From: Maribacter sedimenticola
GTDB taxonomy: Bacteria; Bacteroidota; Bacteroidia; Flavobacteriales; Flavobacteriaceae
Reading direction: 5' to 3'
NCBI RefSeq assembly: GCF_900188415.1
Contig: NZ_FZNV01000008.1
Span: forward strand, 62,001-126,000
DNA length: 64,000 nucleotides
Shown here piece by piece: positions 42,025 to 52,775 of the stretch. The notes under the pieces are model-generated. The model was given only the letters and a program-made list of their open reading frames with translations. It searched no databases and was not told the DNA's origin. Numbering within the stretch: the first letter of the stretch is position 1; each line of letters starts with the position of its first letter. Both the position numbers and the translations under genes were made by a program.

Positions 42025-42930
42025 TTGCAAAGTATCAACCAACTTGTACATTTACCACTGCTTGACAAAAAACAGGTAACCCTTGTTTTAAAACGGGAAG
42101 ATTTGTTGCACCCGTACATTTCTGGAAACAAGTATAGAAAGTTAAAGTACAACCTGTTGGAGGCAGGTAAACAAAACAAGAGTACGTTGTTGACTTTTGG
42201 AGGGGCTTATTCCAACCATATAGCAGCCACGGCCTATGCGGCTAACGAGAAAGGTTTTAAATCAATAGGTGTTATACGTGGGGAGGAATTACAAAATTCC
42301 TGGCAAGGCAACAATACCTTACGTCTGGCCCATGAGCACGGCATGGAATTTAAGTTTGTAAGCAGGCAAGCCTATCGTTTAAAGGATGATTTGGAATTTT
42401 TATCACAACTATCCCAAGAATATAAGGGGTTCTATTTGGTACCCGAGGGTGGCACCAATTATCTGGCCGTAAAAGGATGTGCCGAAATTCTGACCCAAGA
42501 AGATATGGGTTTTGATGTAATCTGCTGTAGTGTTGGTACGGGGGGTACCGTTGCAGGCATTATAAAATCTGCTGGAGACCATCAACAGGTATTAGGGTTT
42601 TCTGCTTTAAAAGGAGATTTTTTAAAAAAAGAAATTCAGGGTATGGTTCAGGGGCAAAATTGGAATGTTATGACCGATTATCATTTTGGGGGCTATGCAA
42701 AAATGACCAAGGAATTGGTAGATTTTATAAATGAATTCAAGGAACATACCGGTATTCCTTTAGATCCGGTCTATACGGGAAAAATGCTATTTGGGTTGGT
42801 CAATATGATCAAGCACAATACTTTTGCAGCGGGTACAAAGATACTTGCCATACATACTGGTGGCCTTCAAGGAATTACTGGCATGAATAGTGTGCTGAAG
42901 AAGAAAAATTTACCTTTGTTGAATATATGA
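42025..42930 (+). CDS. ACC deaminase/D-cysteine desulfhydrase family enzyme
   Basis: A PLP-dependent enzyme of 301 residues. KREDLLHPYISGNKYRKLKYNL carries the PLP lysine (in SGNKYRK), then LTFGGAYSNHIAATAYAA and PEGGTNYLAVKGCAEI. Members are ACC deaminases or D-cysteine desulfhydrases; the exact substrate cannot be told. The start is TTG at 42025, the only start codon near the conserved N-terminus. Overlaps the next gene by 4 bases. Confidence 0.9.
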   Translation: MQSINQLVHLPLLDKKQVTLVLKREDLLHPYISGNKYRKLKYNLLEAGKQNKSTLLTFGGAYSNHIAATAYAANEKGFKSIGVIRGEELQNSWQGNNTLRLAHEHGMEFKFVSRQAYRLKDDLEFLSQLSQEYKGFYLVPEGGTNYLAVKGCAEILTQEDMGFDVICCSVGTGGTVAGIIKSAGDHQQVLGFSALKGDFLKKEIQGMVQGQNWNVMTDYHFGGYAKMTKELVDFINEFKEHTGIPLDPVYTGKMLFGLVNMIKHNTFAAGTKILAIHTGGLQGITGMNSVLKKKNLPLLNI

Positions 42931-43766
42931 AGAAGAAAATTATAATGTTTTTGATAATTGGAGCGTGTTTGGCTTCCTGTAAATCAAAAAAAACGTACTC
43001 CGATCAGTTGCGTACCAAAAATGTACTTAGCGAACGTAAAAAATCCACGACGGTCAAGAAAGAGACCAGGCCAGGTAATGTAGATTTACCCAGTGAACCA
43101 TCTAAGTTCATTCCATTTAGAATAGAGTCCGTAGGAGAGTATATAGAAACTTTTGCAGAAACGGCTCAGTTGGAAATGATGGGTTATGGAATACCGGCTA
43201 GTATAACATTGGCACAAGGTATACTGGAAAGTGGAAGCGGAAAAGGAGAGCTTGCCATGAAGACCAACAATCATTTTGGCATAAAATGTCATAAAGGATG
43301 GGAGGGAGACTATGATTTTCATGATGACGACGAAAAGGGAGAATGTTTTAGAAAATATAATCATCCCATGTATTCGTTTAGAGATCATAGTATATTTTTA
43401 ACTACACGTTCCAGATATGCATTTTTATTCAACTTAAGACATACGGATTATAAGGGATGGGCCAAAGGACTACGAAAAGCAGGGTATGCCACTGACCCTA
43501 GATATCCGCAAAAACTTATCTACCTCATAGAAAAGTACCAGCTTCACAAATATGACATACAGGTAAAGAAGGCCGGATATGACAAACAGACCATTGTGGC
43601 TACCCAGAACGATAAGGTGCATACCGTTGAAAAAGGGGATACCTTGTATTCATTGTCAAAAAAATATTATATGACGGTAAGTGAACTAATGCAATTAAAT
43701 AATTTGCAAAGTTCTAATCTATCCATTGGTCAGCGTATAAAAGTGAAAGTCAATAATATCAATTAA
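42927..43766 (+). CDS. glucosaminidase-LysM lipoprotein
   Basis: A 279-residue lipoprotein, lipobox CLASC (Cys17). A glucosaminidase domain at about 70-210 has the catalytic Glu in [25 protein letters not shown] LysM domain is at the C-terminus ([29 protein letters not shown]). It cleaves or remodels peptidoglycan. 4-base overlap with the preceding gene; hemL follows 5 bases later. Confidence 0.93.
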   Translation: MKKKIIMFLIIGACLASCKSKKTYSDQLRTKNVLSERKKSTTVKKETRPGNVDLPSEPSKFIPFRIESVGEYIETFAETAQLEMMGYGIPASITLAQGILESGSGKGELAMKTNNHFGIKCHKGWEGDYDFHDDDEKGECFRKYNHPMYSFRDHSIFLTTRSRYAFLFNLRHTDYKGWAKGLRKAGYATDPRYPQKLIYLIEKYQLHKYDIQVKKAGYDKQTIVATQNDKVHTVEKGDTLYSLSKKYYMTVSELMQLNNLQSSNLSIGQRIKVKVNNIN

Positions 43767-43771
43767 GTTTT

Positions 43772-45052
43772 ATGATCTATCAAAGAAGTAGTGCCTTGTT
43801 CGCAGAGGCCAAGAACTATATACCCGGTGGGGTTAATTCACCGGTGAGGGCCTTTAAGGCAGTAGGTGGTGACCCAATATTCGTTAAAGAGGCCAAAGGG
43901 GCCTATTTGTATGATGAGGACGGTAATAGGTTAATTGATTATATAGCATCTTGGGGACCTTTAATTTTGGGTCACGCCTATGAACCGGTCATTAACGCGG
44001 TAATCGATAAGGCAAAAAAAGGTACTTCTTTTGGAATGCCAACGGAAATAGAGACACAATTGGCGCAATTGGCTATATCCATGGTTCCGAATATTGATAA
44101 AATTAGGTTTGTGAACAGCGGTACGGAAGCCTGTATGAGTGCGGTACGGTTGGCAAGGGGTTACACGGGAAAGGATAAGATCATCAAATTTGCAGGGTGT
44201 TATCACGGTCATTCAGATTCGTTCTTGATCCAAGCCGGTAGTGGTGCCGTAACTTTTGGTAGTCCTAATAGTCCCGGAGTTACCCAGGGAACAGCAAAGG
44301 ATACCTTGTTGGCAACGTATAATGACCTTGATAGTGTAGCGACTTTGGTAGCAGCAAACAAAGATGAAATTGCCGCAATTATCATAGAACCTATTGCGGG
44401 TAATATGGGTTGCATTGTACCTACGGAAAAATTTATACAAGGTCTAAGGAATATCTGTACCCAAGAAGGTATTTTATTAATATTTGATGAAGTAATGACC
44501 GGTTTTCGTCTTGCTAAGGGAGGCGCACAGGAAGTTTTGGACATTAAGGCTGATATTGTAACCTATGGTAAGGTTATTGGCGGAGGTTTACCTGTGGGGG
44601 CTTTTGCTGCCAAGGCGGAAATTATGGATTATTTAGCTCCAGACGGGCCGGTATATCAGGCAGGAACATTAAGTGGGAACCCATTGGCAATGAGCGCTGG
44701 TTTGGCAATGCTGACTGCACTTAATGATAATCCTAAGGTTTTTAAAAGTTTGGAAGAAAAAGCGGCATACCTGCATAAGGGTATTGCGGAAGTACTGACG
44801 AATAAAGGTGTAGACTACCAGATTAATAGGTTTGGCAGTATGATTTCAGTACACTTTACTGATGAGCCCGTGGTAGATTTTTCATCATCTGCCAAAGGCA
44901 ACAATGAAACGTTCAAAAAATATTTCCATGGTATGTTGAACAAGGGTATTTATTTGCCGCCAAGTGCCTTTGAAAGTTATTTTTTAAATGATGCCCTAAG
45001 TTATGCGGATTTGGATGAAACCATTAATGCCTTAAAGGAAATTGTCCTATAA
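43772..45052 (+). CDS. hemL: glutamate-1-semialdehyde 2,1-aminomutase
   Basis: A PLP enzyme of 426 residues that makes 5-aminolevulinate for haem. Signatures are [48 protein letters not shown] and the PLP-lysine motif [17 protein letters not shown]. Complete length. Follows the glucosaminidase gene by 5 bases and ends before a terminator. Confidence 0.96.
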   Translation: MIYQRSSALFAEAKNYIPGGVNSPVRAFKAVGGDPIFVKEAKGAYLYDEDGNRLIDYIASWGPLILGHAYEPVINAVIDKAKKGTSFGMPTEIETQLAQLAISMVPNIDKIRFVNSGTEACMSAVRLARGYTGKDKIIKFAGCYHGHSDSFLIQAGSGAVTFGSPNSPGVTQGTAKDTLLATYNDLDSVATLVAANKDEIAAIIIEPIAGNMGCIVPTEKFIQGLRNICTQEGILLIFDEVMTGFRLAKGGAQEVLDIKADIVTYGKVIGGGLPVGAFAAKAEIMDYLAPDGPVYQAGTLSGNPLAMSAGLAMLTALNDNPKVFKSLEEKAAYLHKGIAEVLTNKGVDYQINRFGSMISVHFTDEPVVDFSSSAKGNNETFKKYFHGMLNKGIYLPPSAFESYFLNDALSYADLDETINALKEIVL

Positions 45053-45084
45053 AGATCAGCTTATAATATGTGGTATAATAAATT

Positions 45085-45111
45085 AAAAAGCCCTCTTTTA
45101 GAAGGCTTTTT
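45085..45111. terminator. bidirectional terminator between hemL and the fusion lipoprotein
   Basis: AAAAAGCC pairs with GGCTTTTT (45085-45092 with 45104-45111) and an inner stem is possible. T-runs lie on both sides, so it serves hemL and the convergent 1315-residue gene. Confidence 0.85.
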
Positions 45112-45128
45112 AATTTAAATTCGTTCTG

Positions 45129-48100
45129 TTATTTAAAATTATATTGTATACCTAACTGAAACGCATTGGAAAAGAATTCATCAATGGTATAATATGTATA
45201 GTTAAGGTTGATTTTGGTAAAGTCCTTAATACGGTAAGATAATTCACCTTGATAACGTTGAAAAGTAGGTTCGTCCTGTTCCGCAAAAAGGGAGAAATCA
45301 CTACTTAGATTAAAATCAGAATCCTCATCCCCGATCTGTAAAAGAAGTCCGCCACCACCAAAAAGTCGTTCTTTGGTCAACCAATAGGGGAAACCGTTTC
45401 TTTGTTCCTCAGAACCTATAGCGTAAGCTCCTTCCAGTACAGGTCCCAATTTAAATGTATCTACGTTCAACAGATGATATTCCAATCGGGTACTACCTAT
45501 GGTGTAATATTGACTATCCGTATAATAGGTGGCATCGAGCATAAACGAATGTTTTAAGCTGGACGAGTAATTAAATTGTTGTTTGGCTATTACGGACAGG
45601 TCATAAATATTGAGTGCATAACCAGGAGCATTTGTAACTGGGTGTGCGTTTATTTGTAAAGTAGTTTTTGCCGCTTTTCCAATAAAATCAATGCCGGAAT
45701 TTAAGTGATAAAAGACATTGTTAAAATTGTCCATTTCAACCTTTGCGCCAATATAGAACGGGTTTTTTAAGTTGGATTCTGTCCTGTAGAGGTAGCCAAC
45801 ACCCAATAAATCCCTACCCTTGTCATTGACAACTATAGTATCTTTTAAAACAGCGTAAGAAGTACCTTGTTCTATTGAAAAACGATGAAAATCGAATTTC
45901 TTGTTATAGAATCCAAAATAGAAATTATTGTTGAACAGGGTAGGATCAAACTTGTCTGTAATGGCAGAAGAGGTTATCCCAATAGAATGACCTTTTTTCT
46001 TTCTGGTCTCTATGGCAGATTTTCTAACGATGGCATCGTCCATTAAAATTTTAAACTTACTAATGTATAAGGTCTGTTCTTGGTCTGTATCCTCTTTGAC
46101 CTCATTATTGAAACCAATCTTAAAATCAGAATCCAGTTTAGAGGGGGGTATGGTCATGGCAACTTCACCGGCAGCTTCTATATCCCCTTTTAATAAAAGT
46201 AATTTTGCCATGTAGTTCATGGTGTCATAATCCTTGGGATTGTCCTTAATGTAATCTTTATATATGGTCTGCAACTGGTCCATTTTACCGGTTTCCATAT
46301 GCCAGTCCATCAAATTGGTAATGGGAATATTAGTGGCACATGAGCTCCATTGCAATGCTTTTTCATATTGTGCATATTCTGAAAAGAGCTGTGCAATATT
46401 ATTGGACAAGTCTTTTAGGTCTTCCCTACAAAATTCAACAAACTGCATTTCTTCAATGGCCCTATCCCGGTCATTGACCATCATGAACTGAATAAAATAT
46501 GGGAAATCTGTAGCTCTTTTACCTTCAATGGATTTTGAATTTTGGGACCACTCCGCAATGATGTCCTGATCGAGTTCAATGCCACATTTTTGCCATTGCA
46601 ATGCTTTGTCAAAATTGAGCAGATCGGCATATGCTTTGGCCATTTTAGTGGCGAAAGCTTGGTCATTTATGGAACAAGGTGCTATTTCATCCAATTTGGA
46701 CAAAAGTTGTGTATTGCTAGTACGTATTAGAAAGTCATAGTAATTATTGCGGTTTTTTTGACTGGGTTCTTGCTCGTAGACAACTTCCAACACCTGTTCT
46801 ATGATAACGGTGTTATCGTCCGTATTAAAATTTGTATAGTAGTCTTTTAAAAATTCCACATCTTGGCTTCCCCACTCCATTTGGCGTTCCATCCATAGCT
46901 TTTTTAGTTCAGGTGATGGGTAGTCGCTAATAGTGCTGATATCCCTTGAAAAATCGGCATAGGACGCAGATGGGTTCTTCAGGTACATGGTATTTAATTG
47001 CTCCCAAAGTTCTTTGGTCTTACCTTGTGTCTTCATTGTTTTGGCATAGGCAATGACCTGTTGCGTATTGATGAAATTGTTGTTTTGGAACAATTCTTCC
47101 ATAAGTTCCGAAGCCTTTTCGTTTTTCTCTTCTACAATGGCCCGGTCTATTTTTTCCTTTAACGGTACCATGGTACTCTTACTTTCGTTAAAGGCTTTGT
47201 ATTCCTTGTTCATCTTGGTAATCAAAGAAGACGTTGTTCCAATCAATGTTCTTATTTCTGGCCTTATATCCGGCACACTTATGCTAGGTGAATTGGTCTT
47301 TATATTGTAGATGAAACCATTCAATAAAGGAACTGATTGAAATTTTATTTGTTCATCGTATAGTTTTTTGTTTAATCTGTCCTTGTTGACCGCATCGACA
47401 TACATTAACCAATAGGATTCTTTTTTGGCATCCCCGTTTATGGAGCTCGTTACTTCATACTGGCCTTCAAAATTCAAGTGTCTAACGGTTTGGTACCTCC
47501 AATCCATTACTGTCTCGGTGGACTTTTTTGCGGGTAAAAATCGCATGAACGGGTGTCTGCTCTTATAATCCACGATATGGACTTTTAATTCATCTATTGC
47601 TTTCTCGGCACTTGTTCTGTCAGTAATGTGCGAGGTATTCAAGGCATGGGACCATATACCCGTATAGAGATAGGTAGATTCCAATGCCCATTTTTCCTTG
47701 TCGGGTATTGTATAGCCGCTGCTTAACCGTGGGTAATCAAAAAACCGGGCATTCAACGGGTCTGGATCAAATTCCCTGTTGCCCCCTTTATCCAAATCGC
47801 CCAAGAAAGAGGTGTGCATATAATTTATGCTGGGAAACCCTTTTTTAAGGGCAGCCAATCCTAAACTATCAATTTGATTGTTTGGTGCTACATATGAGAT
47901 CGGACTATTTTTAGAAACGCTTTCCTTCCACTTTTTATCAGAGGCTTTGGTAACGTCTTCCATTAAATCCGTGTCTTTCCATAAATTCTGTAATAAGGGC
48001 AAATCATTATAGCCCCTTAAACCAACTTCATGACCGGCTTTTATGAATTCATCATTGATCCAGGCATTGGCAATTTCATCATTTTTGCCATCTAAGAGGG

Positions 48101-49076
48101 TAGATTTGTCCCAGCTTTTAAAATTGATATTGTCCTTATTGCTTTTGTCTGCGTTGAACGTCACAAAAGCTGCATATTTTAAATCTTCCTCAATGGCCAA
48201 TTCTTTCATCTTGGGCCACCAGTCCGATTTTAAAAACTCTGATTTTTGTTCTCCATTTTTTAATGCTATGGGCGCACCACTTGAATCATAAACAGATGAA
48301 GGAAAATCATCTAGGAACAAGGTTCCTATATTTGCAATAGGGTAGGGAATACCTTCTAAGCCTAATAATGTAGCGGCAAATAAGAGACCCCTCATTTCTT
48401 TCTTTAAAATTTCAGATGAATTATAGAATACCACTTTACCGTTACCTATTCTATTTTCAAGAAGTACTGGGTAGTCATGATGGGTATGGGAGGCAACAAG
48501 TACATTTACCGTACTGGAAAAATTAGAACCCTCAAAACCAAGGTGCATGGTTTTGTTATCAAAACTTCTGCCTTGCATTCCCGGAAAAAGAGGTTTTTTA
48601 AAGAATAGCCCAGAAGCTTCTATATTGGTGCTCCAGTCCGCATCTGGTGTCATACCATAGAAAAAGGACATGCGTTCATCCTTGGTGGCTTTAGTGATGA
48701 ACAACGTACCCCCTTTTGAAACAAATTTCAACAAACTGTCCACTGCAATATTGCTTAGGCCGGCAGTTTCATGAAGTGTTACCACCCTTGTGGTTGGCTC
48801 AATCTTAAGTTTTTCGTTGAATTGATTGATCCATAATGTTTTATGGGCAATTTTGGAATAATCGTAAGCCTTGGCCAAATTTTCCGTTTCGTAAATGGCA
48901 CTATAGTTGGTAGGTTCGATTAAAAATTGAACAAGCGGCTCTTCCGTACTTTTTTCAGGAATATTATATTTATTGTTAGACTTGTATAGTTCTTGTTGAC
49001 AACTGGCTAACAAACAGATAATTATAATTAGTATACAATATCTTATTTTACTGACAATCATAGGTATTAATTTCAT
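45129..49076 (-). CDS. lipoprotein fusion: DUF2194/deacetylase-like, helical repeats, outer-membrane barrel
   Basis: A 1315-residue product with lipobox LLASC (Cys26). The N-terminal region (about 40-560) resembles DUF2194 and the deacetylase part of exopolysaccharide proteins: ANIGTLFLDDFPSSVYD (250-266) and GHEVGLRGYND (348-358), where a catalytic His may be missing. A helical, TPR-like region lies at about 640-1010. The last 250 residues alternate polar and aromatic like a beta-barrel, and the chain ends QLGIQYNFK as outer-membrane proteins do. This joins in one chain roles split between PelA-like and PelB/PgaA-like proteins in exopolysaccharide systems. That link is inference; no other sugar-export genes are beside it. 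Confidence 0.7.
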   Translation of the reverse strand: MKLIPMIVSKIRYCILIIIICLLASCQQELYKSNNKYNIPEKSTEEPLVQFLIEPTNYSAIYETENLAKAYDYSKIAHKTLWINQFNEKLKIEPTTRVVTLHETAGLSNIAVDSLLKFVSKGGTLFITKATKDERMSFFYGMTPDADWSTNIEASGLFFKKPLFPGMQGRSFDNKTMHLGFEGSNFSSTVNVLVASHTHHDYPVLLENRIGNGKVVFYNSSEILKKEMRGLLFAATLLGLEGIPYPIANIGTLFLDDFPSSVYDSSGAPIALKNGEQKSEFLKSDWWPKMKELAIEEDLKYAAFVTFNADKSNKDNINFKSWDKSTLLDGKNDEIANAWINDEFIKAGHEVGLRGYNDLPLLQNLWKDTDLMEDVTKASDKKWKESVSKNSPISYVAPNNQIDSLGLAALKKGFPSINYMHTSFLGDLDKGGNREFDPDPLNARFFDYPRLSSGYTIPDKEKWALESTYLYTGIWSHALNTSHITDRTSAEKAIDELKVHIVDYKSRHPFMRFLPAKKSTETVMDWRYQTVRHLNFEGQYEVTSSINGDAKKESYWLMYVDAVNKDRLNKKLYDEQIKFQSVPLLNGFIYNIKTNSPSISVPDIRPEIRTLIGTTSSLITKMNKEYKAFNESKSTMVPLKEKIDRAIVEEKNEKASELMEELFQNNNFINTQQVIAYAKTMKTQGKTKELWEQLNTMYLKNPSASYADFSRDISTISDYPSPELKKLWMERQMEWGSQDVEFLKDYYTNFNTDDNTVIIEQVLEVVYEQEPSQKNRNNYYDFLIRTSNTQLLSKLDEIAPCSINDQAFATKMAKAYADLLNFDKALQWQKCGIELDQDIIAEWSQNSKSIEGKRATDFPYFIQFMMVNDRDRAIEEMQFVEFCREDLKDLSNNIAQLFSEYAQYEKALQWSSCATNIPITNLMDWHMETGKMDQLQTIYKDYIKDNPKDYDTMNYMAKLLLLKGDIEAAGEVAMTIPPSKLDSDFKIGFNNEVKEDTDQEQTLYISKFKILMDDAIVRKSAIETRKKKGHSIGITSSAITDKFDPTLFNNNFYFGFYNKKFDFHRFSIEQGTSYAVLKDTIVVNDKGRDLLGVGYLYRTESNLKNPFYIGAKVEMDNFNNVFYHLNSGIDFIGKAAKTTLQINAHPVTNAPGYALNIYDLSVIAKQQFNYSSSLKHSFMLDATYYTDSQYYTIGSTRLEYHLLNVDTFKLGPVLEGAYAIGSEEQRNGFPYWLTKERLFGGGGLLLQIGDEDSDFNLSSDFSLFAEQDEPTFQRYQGELSYRIKDFTKINLNYTYYTIDEFFSNAFQLGIQYNFK

Positions 49077-49264
49077 ATTCCAAATTTTGGTTGTAAAAAA
49101 AATGATCGATTAACCAGATTTGGAACCAACTAAGTACCTAAAGAACGTTTGCAAAGTGCAATTTATTCGATAAATGTAAAATTTCCTCTATTAAACAATC
49201 TAAAAAGAAGGTTTTTAAGGTTGTTTTTAATATGTAAAATATTAGTTGACAGGTATTTATAAGT

Positions 49265-49295
49265 AACAAAGGCCCGCAATCAGCGGGCCTTTGTT
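49265..49295 (-). terminator. intrinsic terminator downstream of the Spy-like gene
   Basis: A 13-base-pair perfect stem, AACAAAGGCCCGC with GCGGGCCTTTGTT. It lies 20 bases beyond the stop of the minus-strand gene at 49315. Confidence 0.8.
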
Positions 49296-49314
49296 ATGAT
49301 TTTTTTTTATAATA

Positions 49315-49767
49315 TTATTCTCTAGACATGCGTCTTTCTTTTTTGTGGTCTTTTCTTTTATCGTTAAACTTGCGCTTTTTATGATGGTCCATCTTTTCCC
49401 ATTTTGCGTATTGTTCCGCATCAAGAATGGATTTAATTGCATTTTTACGTTCTATTTGATGGTCTAACCGTTCATTCTGGCGCTTATACCGTTCTTCTGC
49501 TGTTAATTTTTTACCATCTTCTTTCTGTGCTTTAAAATCCTCCATTCTTGACTTGCGCATTTTGGCCTCCTCAATAAAAATGGATTTTAATTTGGATTGC
49601 TGAGTTTCGTTTAAATCCAATGCCAACGTCATTTTCTTAGTTTGTAACGTAGCTACTTGTTCTGGGCTCAGATCTTTCATGGTTCCTCTTTTATACTTCA
49701 TGTCATGATCCTGTGCCGTTGCCGATAATCCTGCCATTACTAAAATGGCCAATACTAATTTTTTCAT
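49315..49767 (-). CDS. Spy/CpxP-like secreted helical protein
   Basis: A 150-residue protein with a signal peptide (KKLVLAILVMAGLSATAQ). The helical, charged domain holds LTXXQ-like pairs (LSPEQVATLQTKKMTLALDLNETQQSKLKSIFIEE and the C-terminal ILDAEQYAKWEKM), then a very basic tail rich in Lys, Arg and His. Likely a periplasmic chaperone-like or metal-binding protein. A single gene with its own terminator. Confidence 0.8.
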   Translation of the reverse strand: MKKLVLAILVMAGLSATAQDHDMKYKRGTMKDLSPEQVATLQTKKMTLALDLNETQQSKLKSIFIEEAKMRKSRMEDFKAQKEDGKKLTAEERYKRQNERLDHQIERKNAIKSILDAEQYAKWEKMDHHKKRKFNDKRKDHKKERRMSRE

Positions 49768-49876
49768 CTTTTTATTTTTTTTGCATTTGTTTCTTTGACA
49801 GCATTTTGTAGCATTGGTTTAAAAGTATTACTCATTTTGGCAATTAATTAACGGCGTGCCAAAAATTGTTAAATGC

Positions 49877-49904
49877 AAAAGCACGACCCTTGGATCGTGC
49901 TTTT
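49877..49904 (-). terminator. intrinsic terminator of the small peptide gene
   Basis: AAAAGCACGA (49877-49886) pairs with TCGTGCTTTT (49895-49904) around an eight-base loop, 25 bases after the stop at 49929. Confidence 0.8.
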
Positions 49905-49928
49905 AAGTAGGTTAGAACTGTAAATGTC

Positions 49929-50105
49929 TTAATTCGTTTGAACTCTGTCGTGCTCCTCGTAAGGGTTAATGACAATGTCTACTTCTTGCTCAATTGTGTT
50001 AGAGGCCAATTCTTCTTTTGCTTCTGTATTTGTAGTTTGATGATACACTACAGAGGCAAAAATAAAACAGCTTAAGTAAACTAGACTTTTTAATTTATTA
50101 TTCAT
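49929..50105 (-). CDS. small secreted or membrane peptide
   Basis: 58 residues from the ATG at 50105 (MNNKLKSLVYLSCFIFASVVYH): one hydrophobic segment, then a polar, acidic tail EELASNTIEQEVDIVINPYEE. The frame can extend to an ATG at 50126, but the later ATG gives a normal signal-type N-terminus. Flanking terminators support a real transcript. Function unknown. Confidence 0.6.
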   Translation of the reverse strand: MNNKLKSLVYLSCFIFASVVYHQTTNTEAKEELASNTIEQEVDIVINPYEEHDRVQTN

Positions 50106-50153
50106 GATTTGGGGGTTTAAATTCAAGTCTAAACTATAGAACTAAATAACATG

Positions 50154-50184
50154 AAAAAGCCCATTGTTGTGAAATGGGCTTTTT
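50154..50184 (-). terminator. terminator of the metalloprotease gene
   Basis: AAAAAGCCCATT (50154-50165) pairs with AATGGGCTTTTT (50173-50184), and T-rich sequence lies on both sides. It sits about 100 bases beyond the protease stop and just upstream of the small peptide gene. Confidence 0.8.
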
Positions 50185-50285
50185 TTGATGTGTAAAGTAT
50201 TTAGAATGTGGTCAACCTTAAACGTTCATCGATCTTATTGGTTTTTCATCGATAGGCCACTAAAATCGGCTAAAATCAGCAACAA

Positions 50286-52775
50286 TTATTTTGGGTCCAA
50301 AATGTCGTTAATACGCTCAAAAACATCGTTGTAATGATATGTTGTCATTAAATTGGATGTCCTATTTCTTGCATTCCTGATTTCACGTCTTAAAATGTTC
50401 AATTCTGCCCGCGCTATGGTGCGAATATCAGATTGGCTAGTGTTGACAACTGTCGATTTTCTGTAGCCACCGTAATCAGACGCCTTAGTTTGGTTTTCTG
50501 CGGTCAATAGATATGCTAAACGGTCTATATGAGCTTTTTGAAGGTTTCTTCTATAAGTATCCACAGCTTTCCCGTTTTTGGTTTCGGACCAGATGCCGGT
50601 TCTAAGTTCACCCATCATTTGCGCAAGTGAATAGGCATTCTTTTGGTCTAACGTTTCATTTTCTATAAGTCTTGCCATTTTGCCTAGGCTCAGTACATTG
50701 TTCAAGGTGCGTACCTGCATGCTACGCATTTGCTCTAAAAATCCGGAGTATTCCGTACGTTTAAGAATTTCCTCGTCCAGCATCCACGTGGGGGTAGAAA
50801 ATAACTCTTCGTTCAGGAATGCCATGGCCCTTTGTTGATGATCTTTGGGAACCGCCGTATAAACCGCACCCTCTTGATCATAGGTCTTATGGTTTTCGTA
50901 TACCCCGCCAATATTGTTGGATACATGTCCCATATATCTATTGAATTGGGCAAAGACCTGTCCGTATAGTTTATCTAGGTCTTCATAGTTCTTGCCGTCT
51001 TCTGCCGTCCATTCTATTAATTTGGGTACAATACGTTTTAAGTTGGCAATACCATATGCACTTGCTTTCATGGCATCGTCACCTAAATCTTCGGTCTGTG
51101 AGCTTGGATCTACGATATCGCCTACCTGCTGATGGCCAAAACGGTATAACGGATCACCGGCATGTGCCAATATCCATTTATCCAAAATGGGTTTTTCCTC
51201 TTCAGCAGATGTATTCAAAATAGGCTTGTAACCCCATTGTATGGCATATTTGTCATATATGCCAATATTTGGCATTAATGCAACCCCTTCATCTCCTGGT
51301 TGGGCTATATAGTTAAATCGTGCATAATCCATAATGGAAGGTGCCGTACCGTATTTTTGGGTAAAGGTTTTGGATCGTAACGAGTCTACAGGATAAGCAA
51401 CACTGCTACCCATATTATGTGGCAGCCCCAATGTATGGCCAACTTCGTGTGACGAAACAAACCGTATGAGCCTACCCATAATTTCATCATCAAAAGATAC
51501 ACCCCTGGCAGCTGGGTTTATGGCCGCAGTTTGTACAAAATACCAGTTTCTCAACAAAGTCATGACATTATGGTACCAGTTGATGTCCGATTCAAGAATT
51601 TCACCGCTACGTGGATCGCTAACATGCGGTCCGTTTGCATTGGGTATGGGTGATGCAAGGTACCGAACAACGGAATACCTTACATCTTCTGGAGACCATT
51701 CCGGGTCTTCCTCTACCGTTGGGGGTTCCTTGGCAACAATGGCATTTTTAAAACCGGCGGCTTCAAAGGCTACTTGCCAATCTTCAATTCCTTGTTTTAT
51801 ATAAGGAACCCATTTTTTAGGGGTTGCCCTATCAACATAATAAACAATCTGTTTTTTTGGTTCAACGAGTTCGCCATTGTTATATTTTTCAATGTCCTCA
51901 TCCCTGACCTCCAAACGCCAACGGTCTAGAAATTTAATGGTTTTACTTTCTTGGGCATCTAGGCCATAATCTACTTGACCACGTGCAAACCAACCTACAC
52001 GCTCATCAAAGTATCTGCGTTTCATAGGTTCCTCAGGTAACAGTACCATAGAGTTATTGATTTCTACCGAAATTGAACCTAAGGTAGAATTACTTGGTGG
52101 GTTACTGGCCAAATACGTTTTTACATGGCGCACTTCTACATTTAAAGGATAGCTCTTTATAGACTCAATGTAGCCCCTGCCTTCATCTAAACGCGAAACC
52201 TTGTATCTCTTTCGGTACCGTTCTGGCATTCCAAAAGCTTTGGTATCCTTGGTAAAAATATCATTTACCTCAATGACCGTACTGGGCGAGAGCGAATCTT
52301 TTTTTACGGCCTTTATATCAAAGGAAAAAAGCACAGGCTCAAAATTAGAATTGACAACCGCTTCATGTACAGGTAGGGAATCTGCCGCCACTACGTCATG
52401 TGAAACCACACGAAGCAATACTTTTTTATCTTTCTTTTCCCAACGAAGTACCTGAGTATTGATTTTTCCACCACCAAACCCTATTCCCGATGCGGTTTTG
52501 GAAATACGGCTTACCATCAACATTTCTTTATTGAAAAGCGAATCCGGTATTTCAAAAAAGTGATTTTCATCTACCATATGGGTGTTAAATAGTCCCGTAT
52601 CGCTAATAGCGTCCTTGGTAATAACCTTGCTATAGGGCTGGATCTTGTCTTTAGAGGGTTTACCGGTTTCCTGCTCGGTATCTTTTTTCTTTTTCTTAAA
52701 AATTTGTGCTTCGGTATTCTGATAACCAAAAACACATACTAGAACGAGTAACTTTAGAAGTAGTTTTCTTTTCAT
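50286..52775 (-). CDS. zinc-dependent metalloprotease (DUF5117/DUF5118 type)
   Basis: An 829-residue secreted protein. It has a signal peptide (KLLVLVCVFGYQNTEAQ), then a KKKKK stretch, N-terminal beta domains (DUF5118- and DUF5117-like, with HFFEIPDSLFNKEMLMVSRISKT and FDERVGWFARG), a metzincin catalytic domain with HEVGHTLGLPHN and a helical C-terminal domain. Bacteroidota often encode several; substrates unknown. A single gene. Confidence 0.92.
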   Translation of the reverse strand: MKRKLLLKLLVLVCVFGYQNTEAQIFKKKKKDTEQETGKPSKDKIQPYSKVITKDAISDTGLFNTHMVDENHFFEIPDSLFNKEMLMVSRISKTASGIGFGGGKINTQVLRWEKKDKKVLLRVVSHDVVAADSLPVHEAVVNSNFEPVLFSFDIKAVKKDSLSPSTVIEVNDIFTKDTKAFGMPERYRKRYKVSRLDEGRGYIESIKSYPLNVEVRHVKTYLASNPPSNSTLGSISVEINNSMVLLPEEPMKRRYFDERVGWFARGQVDYGLDAQESKTIKFLDRWRLEVRDEDIEKYNNGELVEPKKQIVYYVDRATPKKWVPYIKQGIEDWQVAFEAAGFKNAIVAKEPPTVEEDPEWSPEDVRYSVVRYLASPIPNANGPHVSDPRSGEILESDINWYHNVMTLLRNWYFVQTAAINPAARGVSFDDEIMGRLIRFVSSHEVGHTLGLPHNMGSSVAYPVDSLRSKTFTQKYGTAPSIMDYARFNYIAQPGDEGVALMPNIGIYDKYAIQWGYKPILNTSAEEEKPILDKWILAHAGDPLYRFGHQQVGDIVDPSSQTEDLGDDAMKASAYGIANLKRIVPKLIEWTAEDGKNYEDLDKLYGQVFAQFNRYMGHVSNNIGGVYENHKTYDQEGAVYTAVPKDHQQRAMAFLNEELFSTPTWMLDEEILKRTEYSGFLEQMRSMQVRTLNNVLSLGKMARLIENETLDQKNAYSLAQMMGELRTGIWSETKNGKAVDTYRRNLQKAHIDRLAYLLTAENQTKASDYGGYRKSTVVNTSQSDIRTIARAELNILRREIRNARNRTSNLMTTYHYNDVFERINDILDPK

